Of a stretch of 64,000 bases of DNA, positions 26,960-35,798 are shown piece by piece; the first letter of the stretch is position 1, and the number at the start of each line of letters is the position of its first letter. The DNA is from Ignavibacteria bacterium (GTDB lineage Bacteria; Bacteroidota; Ignavibacteria; Kapaibacteriales; UBA4661): positions 69,045-133,044 of the forward strand of contig JACVZY010000095.1 of the NCBI GenBank assembly GCA_014654705.1, read 5' to 3'. The notes under the pieces are model-generated. The model was not told the DNA's origin. It made no database searches and saw only the letters and a list, made by a program, of their open reading frames with translations. The translations under genes were made by a program, and so were the position numbers.

Positions 26960-28282
26960 ATGCAAAATCGCCTACTTCCTCGCTTTATCGCAGTTTTTCT
27001 TGCAATTTTGATACTGATTGTTGCATCGGTAATGCCGCATCTTTTTGCACAATCAATACCCACACCTGCCACAATGCAGACAAAGCCTCTTTTCCTTGTG
27101 GGCGCAACTATCCACGTTGGCAATGGCACTGTCATTGAAAACGGTGTAGTCGGCTTTGTAAATGGGAAAATCACGCTTGTCGGCAAAGCAGACGCAGCGT
27201 TTGACCGTACCGGTGCTGATGTGGTAGATGTGAAAGGGAAGCACGTTTATCCGGGCTTTATTGCTGCGAATACAACGCTGGGGTTGGTGGAAGTAGAAGC
27301 GGTGCGCTCCACAAACGATGCCGAAGAAGTCGGTTCGCTGAATCCACACGTGCGGGCGCTCATCGCCTACAACGCCGAATCGCAGATTATTCCGACCGTC
27401 CGCTTCAATGGTGTGCTCGCAGCGATGGTTGCTCCCAGAGGTGGCTTAGTATCAGGACGCTCATCGGTGATGGAAATGGATGCGTGGAGTTGGGAAGATG
27501 CAGCACTCAAGACCGATGTGGGCATTCATGTTAATTTCCCGACTATCACACGGCAGCCCGGAGCGTTGGAGACAGACCGCAAAACGCAAGACGAAACAAT
27601 CGCTAAACAAATTGCCGCATTGTATCAGTTTTTCCGTGAAGCACAGAGTTATGCAAAGAGCACGCCGAAAGAAAAAAATCTTCGCTTCGAGGCAATGCGC
27701 GGTTTGTTTGATGGCTCAAAAAAACTCTTTATCCGTGCCGACCATGCTAAATCAATTCTGGCGGCTGTCAATTTTGCGAAAGAATTCAATATCACGCCGG
27801 TCATTGTCGGCGCTGCCGATAGTTGGGTCTTGACGGATGTTCTGAAAGCAAATAATGTATCCGTGATGCTGGAAGGCACACACACACTGCCGGAACGCTG
27901 GTCGGATGATATTGAGCAGCCGTACAAAACTCCCTTGGCTTTGCAAAAAGCCGGTATACTCTATTCCATAGGCGCTATTCCGCAAGGCTGGCAGCAGCGT
28001 AATATCGGCTTTGAGGCGGGTACCGCAGTTGCGCATGGGCTGAGCAAAGAAGAGGCATTGACCGCTATTTCAGCGAATGTGGCAAAAATTCTTGGCGTGG
28101 ATGACCGCTTGGGAACACTTGAAGTAGGCAAAGACGCAACGCTCTTTGTTTCAGATGGTGATGCACTTGATATGCGTGGCAATAGCGTAGAATCGGCGTT
28201 TATTCGCGGAAAAAAACTGCAACTCGTCAACAAGCAGAAATTTCTCTATGAGCAATACAAAGCAAAATACGGGCAAAAATAA
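26960..28282 (+). CDS. Exported amidohydrolase-like protein lacking HxH
   Basis: A 440-residue imidazolonepropionase-like amidohydrolase fold. A signal peptide or anchor (residues about 10-31, ending LFAQS) suggests periplasmic or envelope location. The composite N-terminal sandwich (VGATIHVGNGTVIENGVVGF) leads to VYPGFIAANTTLGLVE, where active enzymes have an HxH metal motif (as in PGLIDAHTHL). No HxH is present. The C-terminal part has AVAHGLSKEEALTAISANVA and LGTLEVGKDATLFVSDGD, typical of the family. It may be a non-metallo or scaffolding paralogue, often found beside an active partner. The open frame begins at 26894, but the ATG at 26960 starts the signal peptide. It overlaps the GNAT gene by 35 bases. 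Confidence 0.78.
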   Translation: MQNRLLPRFIAVFLAILILIVASVMPHLFAQSIPTPATMQTKPLFLVGATIHVGNGTVIENGVVGFVNGKITLVGKADAAFDRTGADVVDVKGKHVYPGFIAANTTLGLVEVEAVRSTNDAEEVGSLNPHVRALIAYNAESQIIPTVRFNGVLAAMVAPRGGLVSGRSSVMEMDAWSWEDAALKTDVGIHVNFPTITRQPGALETDRKTQDETIAKQIAALYQFFREAQSYAKSTPKEKNLRFEAMRGLFDGSKKLFIRADHAKSILAAVNFAKEFNITPVIVGAADSWVLTDVLKANNVSVMLEGTHTLPERWSDDIEQPYKTPLALQKAGILYSIGAIPQGWQQRNIGFEAGTAVAHGLSKEEALTAISANVAKILGVDDRLGTLEVGKDATLFVSDGDALDMRGNSVESAFIRGKKLQLVNKQKFLYEQYKAKYGQK

Positions 28283-28874
28283 TCCAACGGCGACGAAACC
28301 AAACGATAGCGGACAGGTCATTCCGTTTTTCATTCGCCGCGCCAGAGAGGACGAAAAAGAGGTGCTGGAGCATATCGTGGCACTCTCCGTCCGTGAACTG
28401 AGCCGTGAGGAGTATAGCGAGCAGGAAATCGAAGGTGCACTTCGGACGGTTTTCGGTATTGATTCGGAGCTTGTCAAGGACGGTACATATTTTGCGGTAG
28501 AAGCTCGTATTGACGGTGCTGTACCAATAGTGGTTGCTTGCGGCGGCTGGAGTCGTCGCAAAACCTTGTTTGGCGGCGATCAATTTGAAGGACGCGAGTC
28601 CGAAGAGCTCGACCCCACGACGGATGCGGCGAAAGTGCGGGCATTTTTTGTACATCCGGCGTGGGCGAGGCGAGGAATCGGTACTCTTATTTTGGAAGAG
28701 TGTGAACGTGCTGCAAAAGCGCATGGATTCACACAATTAGAACTTATGGCAACATTGCCGGGTGAGAAGCTCTATCGCACCTACGGTTTTGAAGCAGGTG
28801 CGCCTATTCAGCATGCAATGGGGGAATATGGCACGATTACTTTTGTTCCGATGAAAAAAGCTATTTCACTTTGA
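28248..28874 (+). CDS. GNAT family N-acetyltransferase
   Basis: A 208-residue GNAT acetyltransferase with a poorly conserved N-terminal tail. The domain begins PFFIRRAREDEKEVLEHIV, and motif A is VRAFFVHPAWARRGIGTLIL with the acetyl-CoA loop R/RGIG. The C-terminal motif B is LYRTYGFEAG. The substrate cannot be inferred. It starts inside the end of the amidohydrolase-like gene (ATG at 28248), so the two are probably co-transcribed and coupled. Confidence 0.85.
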   Translation: MSNTKQNTGKNNPTATKPNDSGQVIPFFIRRAREDEKEVLEHIVALSVRELSREEYSEQEIEGALRTVFGIDSELVKDGTYFAVEARIDGAVPIVVACGGWSRRKTLFGGDQFEGRESEELDPTTDAAKVRAFFVHPAWARRGIGTLILEECERAAKAHGFTQLELMATLPGEKLYRTYGFEAGAPIQHAMGEYGTITFVPMKKAISL

Positions 28875-29004
28875 TGATGTATTATCCGATGATGATGTTA
28901 TCTCTTACTATAATATAGGTTTATCACGCTTTTCTTGTAAGCCAATCCTTCATGATTGGACGCATTTACTACTACTTTCCACATTTTTTTTGCTCGACTA
29001 GAGT

Positions 29005-29541
29005 ATGAACTATTCTCTCACATCCGCTTTTATTGAACGTGAGCTTGGTGCTGTTGTCCACGGCACAACCGTTCAATTATCGAATAATGTCTCAATGGTG
29101 TTTGAACGCGATGAGAACAATGAAGCCGTTGTGTATCTTGTTCGCGACGGCAAGCGCCGACCAATCGTTGTGATTGGAGATGATGACACTGACGTACAAT
29201 TATCCGTCAACGGCTACACGTATAGCGCCGAAGCACTATCCGACCGCGACAAGCATTTTCATAACTTGCTCAAAGAAACTGCTACTACCAAGTCGGGCAA
29301 TATGAAAGTTGTGGCGCCAATGCCCGGTCTGCTCAAAACGGTGAACGTGAAAGCAGGACAGCACGTCAAAAAAGGTGAGCGCTTGTTTATCTTGGAAGCC
29401 ATGAAGATGGAAAATGATATCAAATCGCCGATGGACGGTGTTGTTGGGACTCTGAGCGCAGCCCCCGGCACGGCGGTTGAGAAAAATTTTCTTTTGTGCA
29501 TGATTGAAGCTCCGACGGAATCTACCTCGTCAGGCGAGTAA
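29005..29541 (+). CDS. Biotin carboxyl carrier-like protein
   Basis: A 178-residue protein with a C-terminal biotinyl domain. The motif LEAMKMENDIKSPMDG places the biotinylated lysine at Lys134, and VVAPMPGLLKTVNVKAGQHV forms the first half of the barrel. The N-terminal 95 residues form a linker/beta domain (VQLSNNVSMVF, DDDTDVQLSVNGYTYSAE) as in the carriers of propionyl-/acyl-CoA carboxylases or oxaloacetate decarboxylase. No carboxylase subunit is nearby. It likely serves acyl-CoA carboxylation in trans. The ATG at 29005 has no strong ribosome site. Confidence 0.85.
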   Translation: MNYSLTSAFIERELGAVVHGTTVQLSNNVSMVFERDENNEAVVYLVRDGKRRPIVVIGDDDTDVQLSVNGYTYSAEALSDRDKHFHNLLKETATTKSGNMKVVAPMPGLLKTVNVKAGQHVKKGERLFILEAMKMENDIKSPMDGVVGTLSAAPGTAVEKNFLLCMIEAPTESTSSGE

Positions 29542-29688
29542 TGACCAAATGCTTAGGCTCGTCGGAACGATAAACGTACAACAAAAATAAACTTGGCGCG
29601 GTATTTGAGAGGTCAAAGGTGATGCGCACTCCGTGTGTCATTCTGGGAACGAAAAGTAAATCTTGTTTCACCTCAATTTCTACATATT

Positions 29689-30555
29689 ATGCGATATTCA
29701 GCAGCTCTTCTCGCTTTGATGGCAGTAGCCGTTGTCGGCTGTTCCAAGTGTGGCGGTCAAGAAGAAGTTATTCGGCAGGTTGATGCAGAAAAAACAAATC
29801 TCGTAGCGGAAAAATCGCTCACCGACAGCCTCTATCAGCAAACGTTGCGCCAAGTGGACGAAATGATGAGTGTCCTTTCGGCGCTTGAAGCAGAAGAAGG
29901 TATTGTCAAAACAATGGGACCGGAACGCGGCGAATCGGCAAACGATTTCCGTAAGCGTATGGAAGATATTGCCCGCCGGATGAACGAAAAAACCGCGATG
30001 ATTCGCAAACAAGCGGACGAAATTCAAAATCTCAAGAACAAGCTTGCCGCAACGGAGAAAAAACTTGCGCTCGTAACCCAAAAAGCGGACTCGCTTGGTC
30101 GTATCGTGAGCGAGCAGCAACAGGAAATCGTCTCCTTACGCCAGCAACTTGCCACCTCGCGCCGTGCGATAGATTCTCTCAAAGCAAAACTTGCTGAAAA
30201 AGACCAAATCATCAACAGTAAAGTCAAAGAGCTGAACACCGCATATTATGTGGTCGGCAAACGCGACGACCTGATGACAAAGGGTGTCATTGATAAACAA
30301 GGGCAGGTATTGTTTTTTGGTGGACGTATCTCTGTGAAGCAAAACTTTGACCTCAAAGACTTTACGAAAATTGATATTACGTCGCTTCGAGAACTACAAA
30401 TTCCCGCAGCAAAAGATAGAACATCACTTGTGTCCAATCACGATGCTGATACTTTTGAGATTATCGCATCCGGCGAAAGCCAATGTGTTCTGAAAATCAA
30501 AGACGAGAAAGCCTTCTGGAAAAATGCGAAGTATCTCGTCGTGATGACCGAATAA
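29689..30555 (+). CDS. Coiled-coil lipoprotein
   Basis: A 288-residue exported lipoprotein. The signal sequence (residues about 5-19) ends in a lipobox VAVVGCSKCGG, lipidated at Cys19 or nearby. Residues about 60-190 are a long coiled coil (heptads with repeated K, E, Q and L; for instance IQNLKNKLAATEKKLALVTQ and SLRQQLATSRRAIDSLKAKL). The C-terminal about 100 residues are a small beta-rich domain (AYYVVGKRDDLMTKGVIDKQ, then SGESQCVLKIKDEKAFWK) also seen in uncharacterised Bacteroidota proteins. The frame is open from 29635, but the ATG at 29689 starts the signal. A terminator follows. The role is unknown; an envelope or surface spacer is possible. Confidence 0.72.
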   Translation: MRYSAALLALMAVAVVGCSKCGGQEEVIRQVDAEKTNLVAEKSLTDSLYQQTLRQVDEMMSVLSALEAEEGIVKTMGPERGESANDFRKRMEDIARRMNEKTAMIRKQADEIQNLKNKLAATEKKLALVTQKADSLGRIVSEQQQEIVSLRQQLATSRRAIDSLKAKLAEKDQIINSKVKELNTAYYVVGKRDDLMTKGVIDKQGQVLFFGGRISVKQNFDLKDFTKIDITSLRELQIPAAKDRTSLVSNHDADTFEIIASGESQCVLKIKDEKAFWKNAKYLVVMTE

Positions 30556-30578
30556 GCAAGCAGTCACGTTCAACAATC

Positions 30579-30618
30579 AAAAAGCCTCGTACAAGAATAA
30601 CTTGCATGAGGCTTTTTT
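30579..30618. terminator. Bidirectional intrinsic terminator between convergent genes
   Basis: AAAAGCCTCGTACAAG, loop AATAA, CTTGCATGAGGCTTTTTT: a 12-bp stem with two mismatches flanked by A and T runs. It lies between the ends of genes at 30555 and 30643 and can serve both. Confidence 0.82.
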
Positions 30619-30642
30619 GTTTCCTTGCTGACTGTGTGCTTG

Positions 30643-31836
30643 CTAATTACTGTTCCAATCGTGTCCTTGCAGAGGGTGCATCGTAATATACTGCACCGAA
30701 GCATATCCTTCGTCGGTCTGGGAGAGCGGCGCAAGCGGAACAACGACCGTAACGGATGTGCCTTCGTTGCGTTTACTTTGAATATCTAATTTGCCACCAT
30801 ACAGTAACAAAATCTGCTGTACAATTGGCAAGCCAAACCCCACACCTTGCTGTTCAAATCGTTCGCGACCAAACTGGTTGAAAGCACCAATTCGTTGAAG
30901 GTCGCCGGACTCGAATCCATGACCGTTGTCACGGATGGTGATTGTACAGTACTTGTCATCGTGCCTCATCGTGAGATCAATGGCTGTGCGTGGTTCAGAA
31001 AACTTACAGGCATTTGTGATGATTTCCGCAATTACAAAGCGGACGTGCTGCGCCCGCATTTGTACGGCATACTCGCTGTCGTCTAGGTGAAAAGTAATAT
31101 CGCTCAGGCGGTCAAACGCTGCGAGCGTATCGTGGGCTATTTCTGTGGTGAGGCTTGTCATTCCATATGTGGCGAATTGCCCCGACGACGACAACGGCAC
31201 TTCAAGCGCCTGCTCATCAAGATTGAGCTGCTCTAATTCAGCGTAGAGCAAGAATTTTTCAGCCGTTTGGTGCAAACGATTGATAGAGGACTCCAAGTAA
31301 CGATATGCCATTGGCTTTTCGTCTTCTTGTAGTGCATCCTGCCGAAGAAGATTGATAAAGCCTATCAGTCCATTGAGAGGAGTACGAAATTCGTGCGGCA
31401 AAACATACGAAATTCGCAGCGCCACCTCATGCACCGTCCGTTGTACTTCTTGCTTAACAGCTTGTATGCGCTCATACTGGCGGAGAATCGTTGTCCTGAC
31501 ATCTGATTCGCTCAGAGGATGCGCCATTATATCATCTGCTCCCATTTCGAGAGTCGCCTTCGCAAGTGCGTAATCCGCTTTGGGAAGCACCGCTATCAGT
31601 GCCATTTGCGGGCGAAATCGAAGAAGACTATCGAGCGAAATTAAATCCTCAACGGTACAATGACGCATATCCACAATGACAAGTCCTTGCTTTTGTTCTT
31701 GTAGCACGGCGACTGCATCCGCTCCAAGCACAACGCTTTCGGTTGTAAATGAGGGCAGAATAGCAGAAATCATAGCAAGAAGGGTATCTTGTTTGTCGCT
31801 GTCGTCTGTGCTTTCTATGCAAAGAATCTGCTTCAT
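30643..31836 (-). CDS. Receiver-histidine kinase with degenerate receiver
   Basis: A 397-residue protein: an N-terminal receiver-like domain (residues 1-118) and a C-terminal histidine kinase. The receiver keeps an aspartate at the phosphorylation position (Asp56 in GLVIVDMRHC) but lacks the usual conserved lysine (MAHPL instead of KP) and the Thr/Ser. The kinase has the H-box SYVLPHEFRTPLNGL (His148), an N box (IITNACKFSEP), G1 (DNGHGFESGD) and a G2-like GVGFGLPIVQQIL. It has no membrane segment. It is the last gene of a nine-gene signalling run on this strand. The low-identity receiver may be a non-phosphorylatable sensor or docking module. Confidence 0.8.
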   Translation of the reverse strand: MKQILCIESTDDSDKQDTLLAMISAILPSFTTESVVLGADAVAVLQEQKQGLVIVDMRHCTVEDLISLDSLLRFRPQMALIAVLPKADYALAKATLEMGADDIMAHPLSESDVRTTILRQYERIQAVKQEVQRTVHEVALRISYVLPHEFRTPLNGLIGFINLLRQDALQEDEKPMAYRYLESSINRLHQTAEKFLLYAELEQLNLDEQALEVPLSSSGQFATYGMTSLTTEIAHDTLAAFDRLSDITFHLDDSEYAVQMRAQHVRFVIAEIITNACKFSEPRTAIDLTMRHDDKYCTITIRDNGHGFESGDLQRIGAFNQFGRERFEQQGVGFGLPIVQQILLLYGGKLDIQSKRNEGTSVTVVVPLAPLSQTDEGYASVQYITMHPLQGHDWNSN

Positions 31837-31962
31837 TGTACGGATATGAATAGCAAGAATGGGGCTGGTAATTGATGCGCTATGCGTAATCTAATGATTC
31901 TGAACGCGATTCACAAACTCTTCCACGACAATTTTGAATTGTGGTGTTTTTGGCTTGTGCCC

Positions 31963-32463
31963 TTACGCTTCCACCATAAGCAGCGGTACGGTCAGTGAGA
32001 GCATAGAAGCGACAGTATTCAAGTATTCAATCTCACTGTTTGTCCAGTCTTTGCGGTGTTCGCAATGCTCGCAGCAAATTACGCCGACAACCTTTCCTTT
32101 GATGATAATTGATACATCAAGCAAGGATTTAATTTCAAGTGGGTCGAAGTATGTCTCGGCAAAGCAGGACGTAAGCGGGTGACGAAGTGCGTCGGGCGCA
32201 CAGATAGTGTCGCCATGCACCATTGCACCAAAATACTGAGGATAATCTTCTTGATACAAGGAAAAATTGGAAGAGTATTCTTCGGTGCGGCTGTCGAATA
32301 AGACCTCGCAGGTTAAAATGTCTTGATATTCATTGAAATACCAGACACTTGCTCGTGTGGAGCCTATTTGCTCAACGATGGTTTGTATTACTGCGCGGTG
32401 AAATTCAGCACTATCTAGCGTATGTGATTGTGCCTGGCGAACAAGATGCTGTAAGGTTTTCAT
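31963..32463 (-). CDS. Stand-alone GAF domain protein
   Basis: A 166-residue protein that is essentially one GAF domain: RASVWYFNEYQDILTCEVLF, then LLDVSIIIKGKVVGVICCEH and a terminal SEIEYLNTVASMLSL. GAF domains bind cyclic nucleotides, small molecules or a chromophore; no chromophore cysteine is in the standard phytochrome position, though Cys-rich GVICCEHCEH is present. There is no output domain, so it probably feeds a neighbouring kinase or receptor. The start at 32463 is an ATG. Confidence 0.82.
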   Translation of the reverse strand: MKTLQHLVRQAQSHTLDSAEFHRAVIQTIVEQIGSTRASVWYFNEYQDILTCEVLFDSRTEEYSSNFSLYQEDYPQYFGAMVHGDTICAPDALRHPLTSCFAETYFDPLEIKSLLDVSIIIKGKVVGVICCEHCEHRKDWTNSEIEYLNTVASMLSLTVPLLMVEA

Positions 32464-32573
32464 GGTGTTTCAAAAGATAGTGGATGTAAAGATAAGAAGT
32501 GGATGTAAGAAAATTACCAATGGAATACATTGGGGTACTCAGAAACAACATCACCGAGAGAGACAATACCGCT

Positions 32574-32957
32574 TTAGTTTTTCAGCCAGAGGGCGGCTTC
32601 CGATTTATCACCAAAATTATGCACTTCAAGATTGTCGAATTTGCTCACAATATTTTGTACTGACATTTTCGCAATCGCACTTTTGGGAATGATAACTGCC
32701 ATACGCTTGATACCACCGGAAATAGCGCGGGGAAACCAATCTGTATTCGACCAATGTTGGTCATCGGGAGAAATAGCGCTCATATTACTGGTATCGCCAA
32801 GCCACTTCATTGCGCCTTTTTGGCGGACAAGTTCCAGCCCTTTATTGAGCACTTCCTTAAATTCATCGCCTTTGGCAAATGCCTTCCATTGTATTTCAAC
32901 AGCTTGTAATTCAGCATTCCACAATACAAATGCAACGCGAGATTCAAAAAATACCAT
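32574..32957 (-). CDS. STAS/SpoIIAA-like single-domain protein
   Basis: A 127-residue single-domain protein of the SpoIIAA-like/STAS type. Recognisable pieces are LQAVEIQWKAFAKGDEFKEV, KWLGDTSNMSAISPDDQHW and WFPRAISGGIKRMAVIIPKS, with SVQNIVSKF later. STAS-like proteins act as phospho-switch antagonists in partner-switching or as small regulators. No serine-phosphatase or Rsb-type kinase gene is adjacent, but it lies between a chemoreceptor and a GAF protein, consistent with a signalling role. The start is the ATG at 32957. Confidence 0.72.
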   Translation of the reverse strand: MVFFESRVAFVLWNAELQAVEIQWKAFAKGDEFKEVLNKGLELVRQKGAMKWLGDTSNMSAISPDDQHWSNTDWFPRAISGGIKRMAVIIPKSAIAKMSVQNIVSKFDNLEVHNFGDKSEAALWLKN

Positions 32958-33022
32958 GATCGTTCTCCGAAAAAGTAGAGATAAAAAGGGAAAATTGTTG
33001 TGTTTCTTGATTCAAAATGTGA

Positions 33023-34888
33023 TTACTGCATAGCAACAGTTGTGCTGCGTACGGGCTGCCGCGAAACCTGTTTTTTTACGCCTTCCTGATGCTCACTTCT
33101 AGCTTTTGCCTCTAGAGCAAATTGAGCCAATGATGAGCCTTTCAGTATGCGGCGATGAGCGGCGGTGCTAGAGACTTCTTCCACCAAGTTTTTGGGAATG
33201 TCGCCTTGGTGATGGGTTTTGAAGACGGAAGATAATTGGAGCAGGCGCTCCATGCGCTTGCTGAGATTGTCTGTGGAGGTGCTTACTTCGTGGACGATAA
33301 CCGATGTTTCTTCTGTTGCGGCGGCTATTTGCTGGATACTGGAGTTGATTTGCTGATTCGATGAGGCTTGCTGCTCGGTTGCCAACGCAATTTCTTCCAC
33401 TTTCATGCGAATCACCTCGTCGCCTGCCACAATCATCGCAAAAGAAGAACTGGCATCACCGGCAATCGTAATTCCTGCACTGACTTCATGGTTGCTGGTG
33501 CGAATACCTTGCATGACAGTTCCAGTCTGGGTTTGAATTCCTTTGACCGTTTGCGAAATTTGTTTCGTAGCAGAGACCGTGCGCTCGGCGAGCTTGCGGA
33601 CTTCGTCGGCAACGACCGAAAAGCCGCGCCCATGATCACCGGCACGCGCCGCTTCGATAGCGGCATTCAGTGCCAAGAGATTTGTTTGGTCGGCAATTTC
33701 ATGGATTACCGAGACGATTTCGCCGATTTCCGCGCTGCGGTTGTTTAGGTCTTCCACCAGATGTTCGGAGCTTTGAGCAATGCTAACAATTTGCTCCATT
33801 TTGGTCATCATTTGTTCCATCAGCGCACCACCGCTTTGTGCATTGTGGACGTTTTCCTTTGAAGCAAGCGATGTGTCATTGGCGCACTCCATATTTTGGC
33901 GAACACTTTGGAACATCTGCTCGACAGCAGCGGCAATATGCGTCATTTGAGACGATTGCTCCTCGACGGCAGCAGCTATTTGTGCGGCAGCATAGTTCAC
34001 TTCGGCTGTTGTGTTGGCGGTAACATGAATTGCATCCTGCACCTCGGCGACCATGTTGTGAAACGTCATCGCTACGTGGTTGAACCCCTGATAGAGTTGG
34101 CTTACTTCGTCATCACCATCAACGGCAATCTTCATGGTCAAATCGCCCTCTGCCAGAGCGTCCATAGCGGTAAGCATAGTGTGGACACCATCAGCCAAAC
34201 GCGCTTTTTGCTGTTCGGAAGCAGCAATGGCATGGGTGATTTTTTCTTCAATGTGATTTTTTTCTTCCGCCAATGCTTCTGCGAGTGCTTCAGACTTTGC
34301 CGCTTCTTCGGCAACGCGTGTGCGCTCTGCCTCAATGTGTTTGAGCATAGTGCTTTTGGCTGTTTCCAATGCCGCCAGACAGATGGTGGTAAAAAGCATC
34401 AAAAAGAACGTTGCTATAAAACCACTTATTCCATTAGCTGAAGCAAAAACGTGATTCATTTCGGCGAGACCAATCATGGTCAGCATAGAAACCACGCCAC
34501 CGATAATGCTAAATCGCCGACCGCTCGTCATAGCGGCTATTAGCGGTACGATGATAAACCAGGGCATGGACTGGACTATAGTCTCACCAGTGATAAAGCA
34601 CAGTGCAACAACCACCGAATATGCCTCACCGGTGATGATTGTTCCCGCAATAGTTGGTGATTGCGTCCGACGCAGCACCAATAATGGAATCATATAAGCG
34701 ATAACTGCCGTTGTGCAGGTAATGAACATCATCAGCGGCAGACTCATCACTAACGAATACACGGCAAAAAAAGCATTCAGTGAAGCAAGAGAAGTAGCGA
34801 GCAGAACAATGTTTTTTGCTTTGGCAAATGTATTGACATCGGTGCGAGTTTCCTCAGTGATGAAGAGAGCAAATAAAAAATCCAGCAT
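33023..34888 (-). CDS. Methyl-accepting chemotaxis protein with polytopic membrane N-terminus
   Basis: A 621-residue chemoreceptor. The N-terminal about 170 residues form five to six helices (for example [60 protein letters not shown]) without a periplasmic ligand domain. A coiled region with a HAMP-like segment ([19 protein letters not shown]) leads to the signalling hairpin, [20 protein letters not shown] followed by [18 protein letters not shown]. The tip is complete, so it should couple to CheA/CheW, but neither gene is here. The frame is open to 34948; the ATG at 34888 begins the membrane part. The sensor may report membrane energy state or lipid, as in other membrane-embedded receptors. 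Confidence 0.88.
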   Translation of the reverse strand: MLDFLFALFITEETRTDVNTFAKAKNIVLLATSLASLNAFFAVYSLVMSLPLMMFITCTTAVIAYMIPLLVLRRTQSPTIAGTIITGEAYSVVVALCFITGETIVQSMPWFIIVPLIAAMTSGRRFSIIGGVVSMLTMIGLAEMNHVFASANGISGFIATFFLMLFTTICLAALETAKSTMLKHIEAERTRVAEEAAKSEALAEALAEEKNHIEEKITHAIAASEQQKARLADGVHTMLTAMDALAEGDLTMKIAVDGDDEVSQLYQGFNHVAMTFHNMVAEVQDAIHVTANTTAEVNYAAAQIAAAVEEQSSQMTHIAAAVEQMFQSVRQNMECANDTSLASKENVHNAQSGGALMEQMMTKMEQIVSIAQSSEHLVEDLNNRSAEIGEIVSVIHEIADQTNLLALNAAIEAARAGDHGRGFSVVADEVRKLAERTVSATKQISQTVKGIQTQTGTVMQGIRTSNHEVSAGITIAGDASSSFAMIVAGDEVIRMKVEEIALATEQQASSNQQINSSIQQIAAATEETSVIVHEVSTSTDNLSKRMERLLQLSSVFKTHHQGDIPKNLVEEVSSTAAHRRILKGSSLAQFALEAKARSEHQEGVKKQVSRQPVRSTTVAMQ

Positions 34889-34958
34889 AGTGATGATGAT
34901 TAAAAGATCAGATGAATATTGAGTAAATAGTTTGCAATGGAAAATCATCAGGTTTTAT

Positions 34959-35543
34959 TCAAACAGTAACGCACACTGTGGTCAGTATGCTGCTGAGTAT
35001 TGGTTGAAGATAGACGAGTTGCTTATCAAGGACATTTTTTTCATTGCCAAGGGCATCCAGCGCTTGTAGCATAGCCGCTTGCGTAGGCATAGCAAGTAAG
35101 TACCCGTGCGCACCCGAACGAAAGACCATCTTTACGAGCGATGGCATTGTATAATCTGCCAGCACAAGAATCTTGATTGCGGGATTGCTGCGGTGAATAG
35201 CTGTAATTGCTTCAAAGCCTTTCATAGACTGCGATGAAATTTCAATCACGACAACCTTGGGATGAATCTCAGAAATTGAGGCAACTAGCTCCGCCGGAGA
35301 AGCCATAACTGCCACAGCTTGAAAGCGCGATGCTTTCAAATACCGCGTTAATCCTTGCAATACGGGCTGACTATTCGCTGCGACTGCTATCACTGAAGAA
35401 GGCTCTGCTGTCTCCCGCAACGTGTATTGCTGTGCAGCATGAACCCCAAATTGAATAGGGGGAACCATTGTCGAATTGCTCAGACGCAATTTGGTCTTGT
35501 GCAGAATTGCAACATCGGACACGGATGTGGACTCAGTTCTCAT
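34959..35543 (-). CDS. Degenerate receiver-like protein (NarL-type fold, no HTH)
   Basis: A 194-residue protein whose residues about 50-165 have a receiver fold: SSVIAVAANSQPVLQGLTRY, then PKVVVIEISSQSMKGFEAI, ILVLADYTMPSLVKMVF and SGAHGYLLAMPT. The acidic pair before the first helix is missing (AANSQ), the phosphoacceptor aspartate is glutamate (Glu101), and the conserved lysine is absent (YLLAM). The C-terminal HTH of NarL-type regulators is absent, with the protein stopping shortly after the receiver. Glutamate can mimic phospho-aspartate, so a locked or structural role is plausible. It lies between the LuxR-type regulator and the chemoreceptor. Confidence 0.7.
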   Translation of the reverse strand: MRTESTSVSDVAILHKTKLRLSNSTMVPPIQFGVHAAQQYTLRETAEPSSVIAVAANSQPVLQGLTRYLKASRFQAVAVMASPAELVASISEIHPKVVVIEISSQSMKGFEAITAIHRSNPAIKILVLADYTMPSLVKMVFRSGAHGYLLAMPTQAAMLQALDALGNEKNVLDKQLVYLQPILSSILTTVCVTV

Positions 35544-35798
35544 AGCTCAGGGATGTATCAGGAAATGAAAAGATACTTGCTGGATGGTCAAGCGTTAATT
35601 TCTGATACAAAATTACAGTATTTGCGAGGGCAATGCTATACGGTCAAATACCTGATTATTACGCACGTAGGAGGCAAGAAAACATACGCGACTTGGCACA
35701 AAAAAGCGCGTAAAAATACGTGGATATTCAGAGGCTCGGGCAACGAGGACTTGATTCAAAAAAGTCATTTGTTCCCAACGTGAAACCTGACTCCGAGA

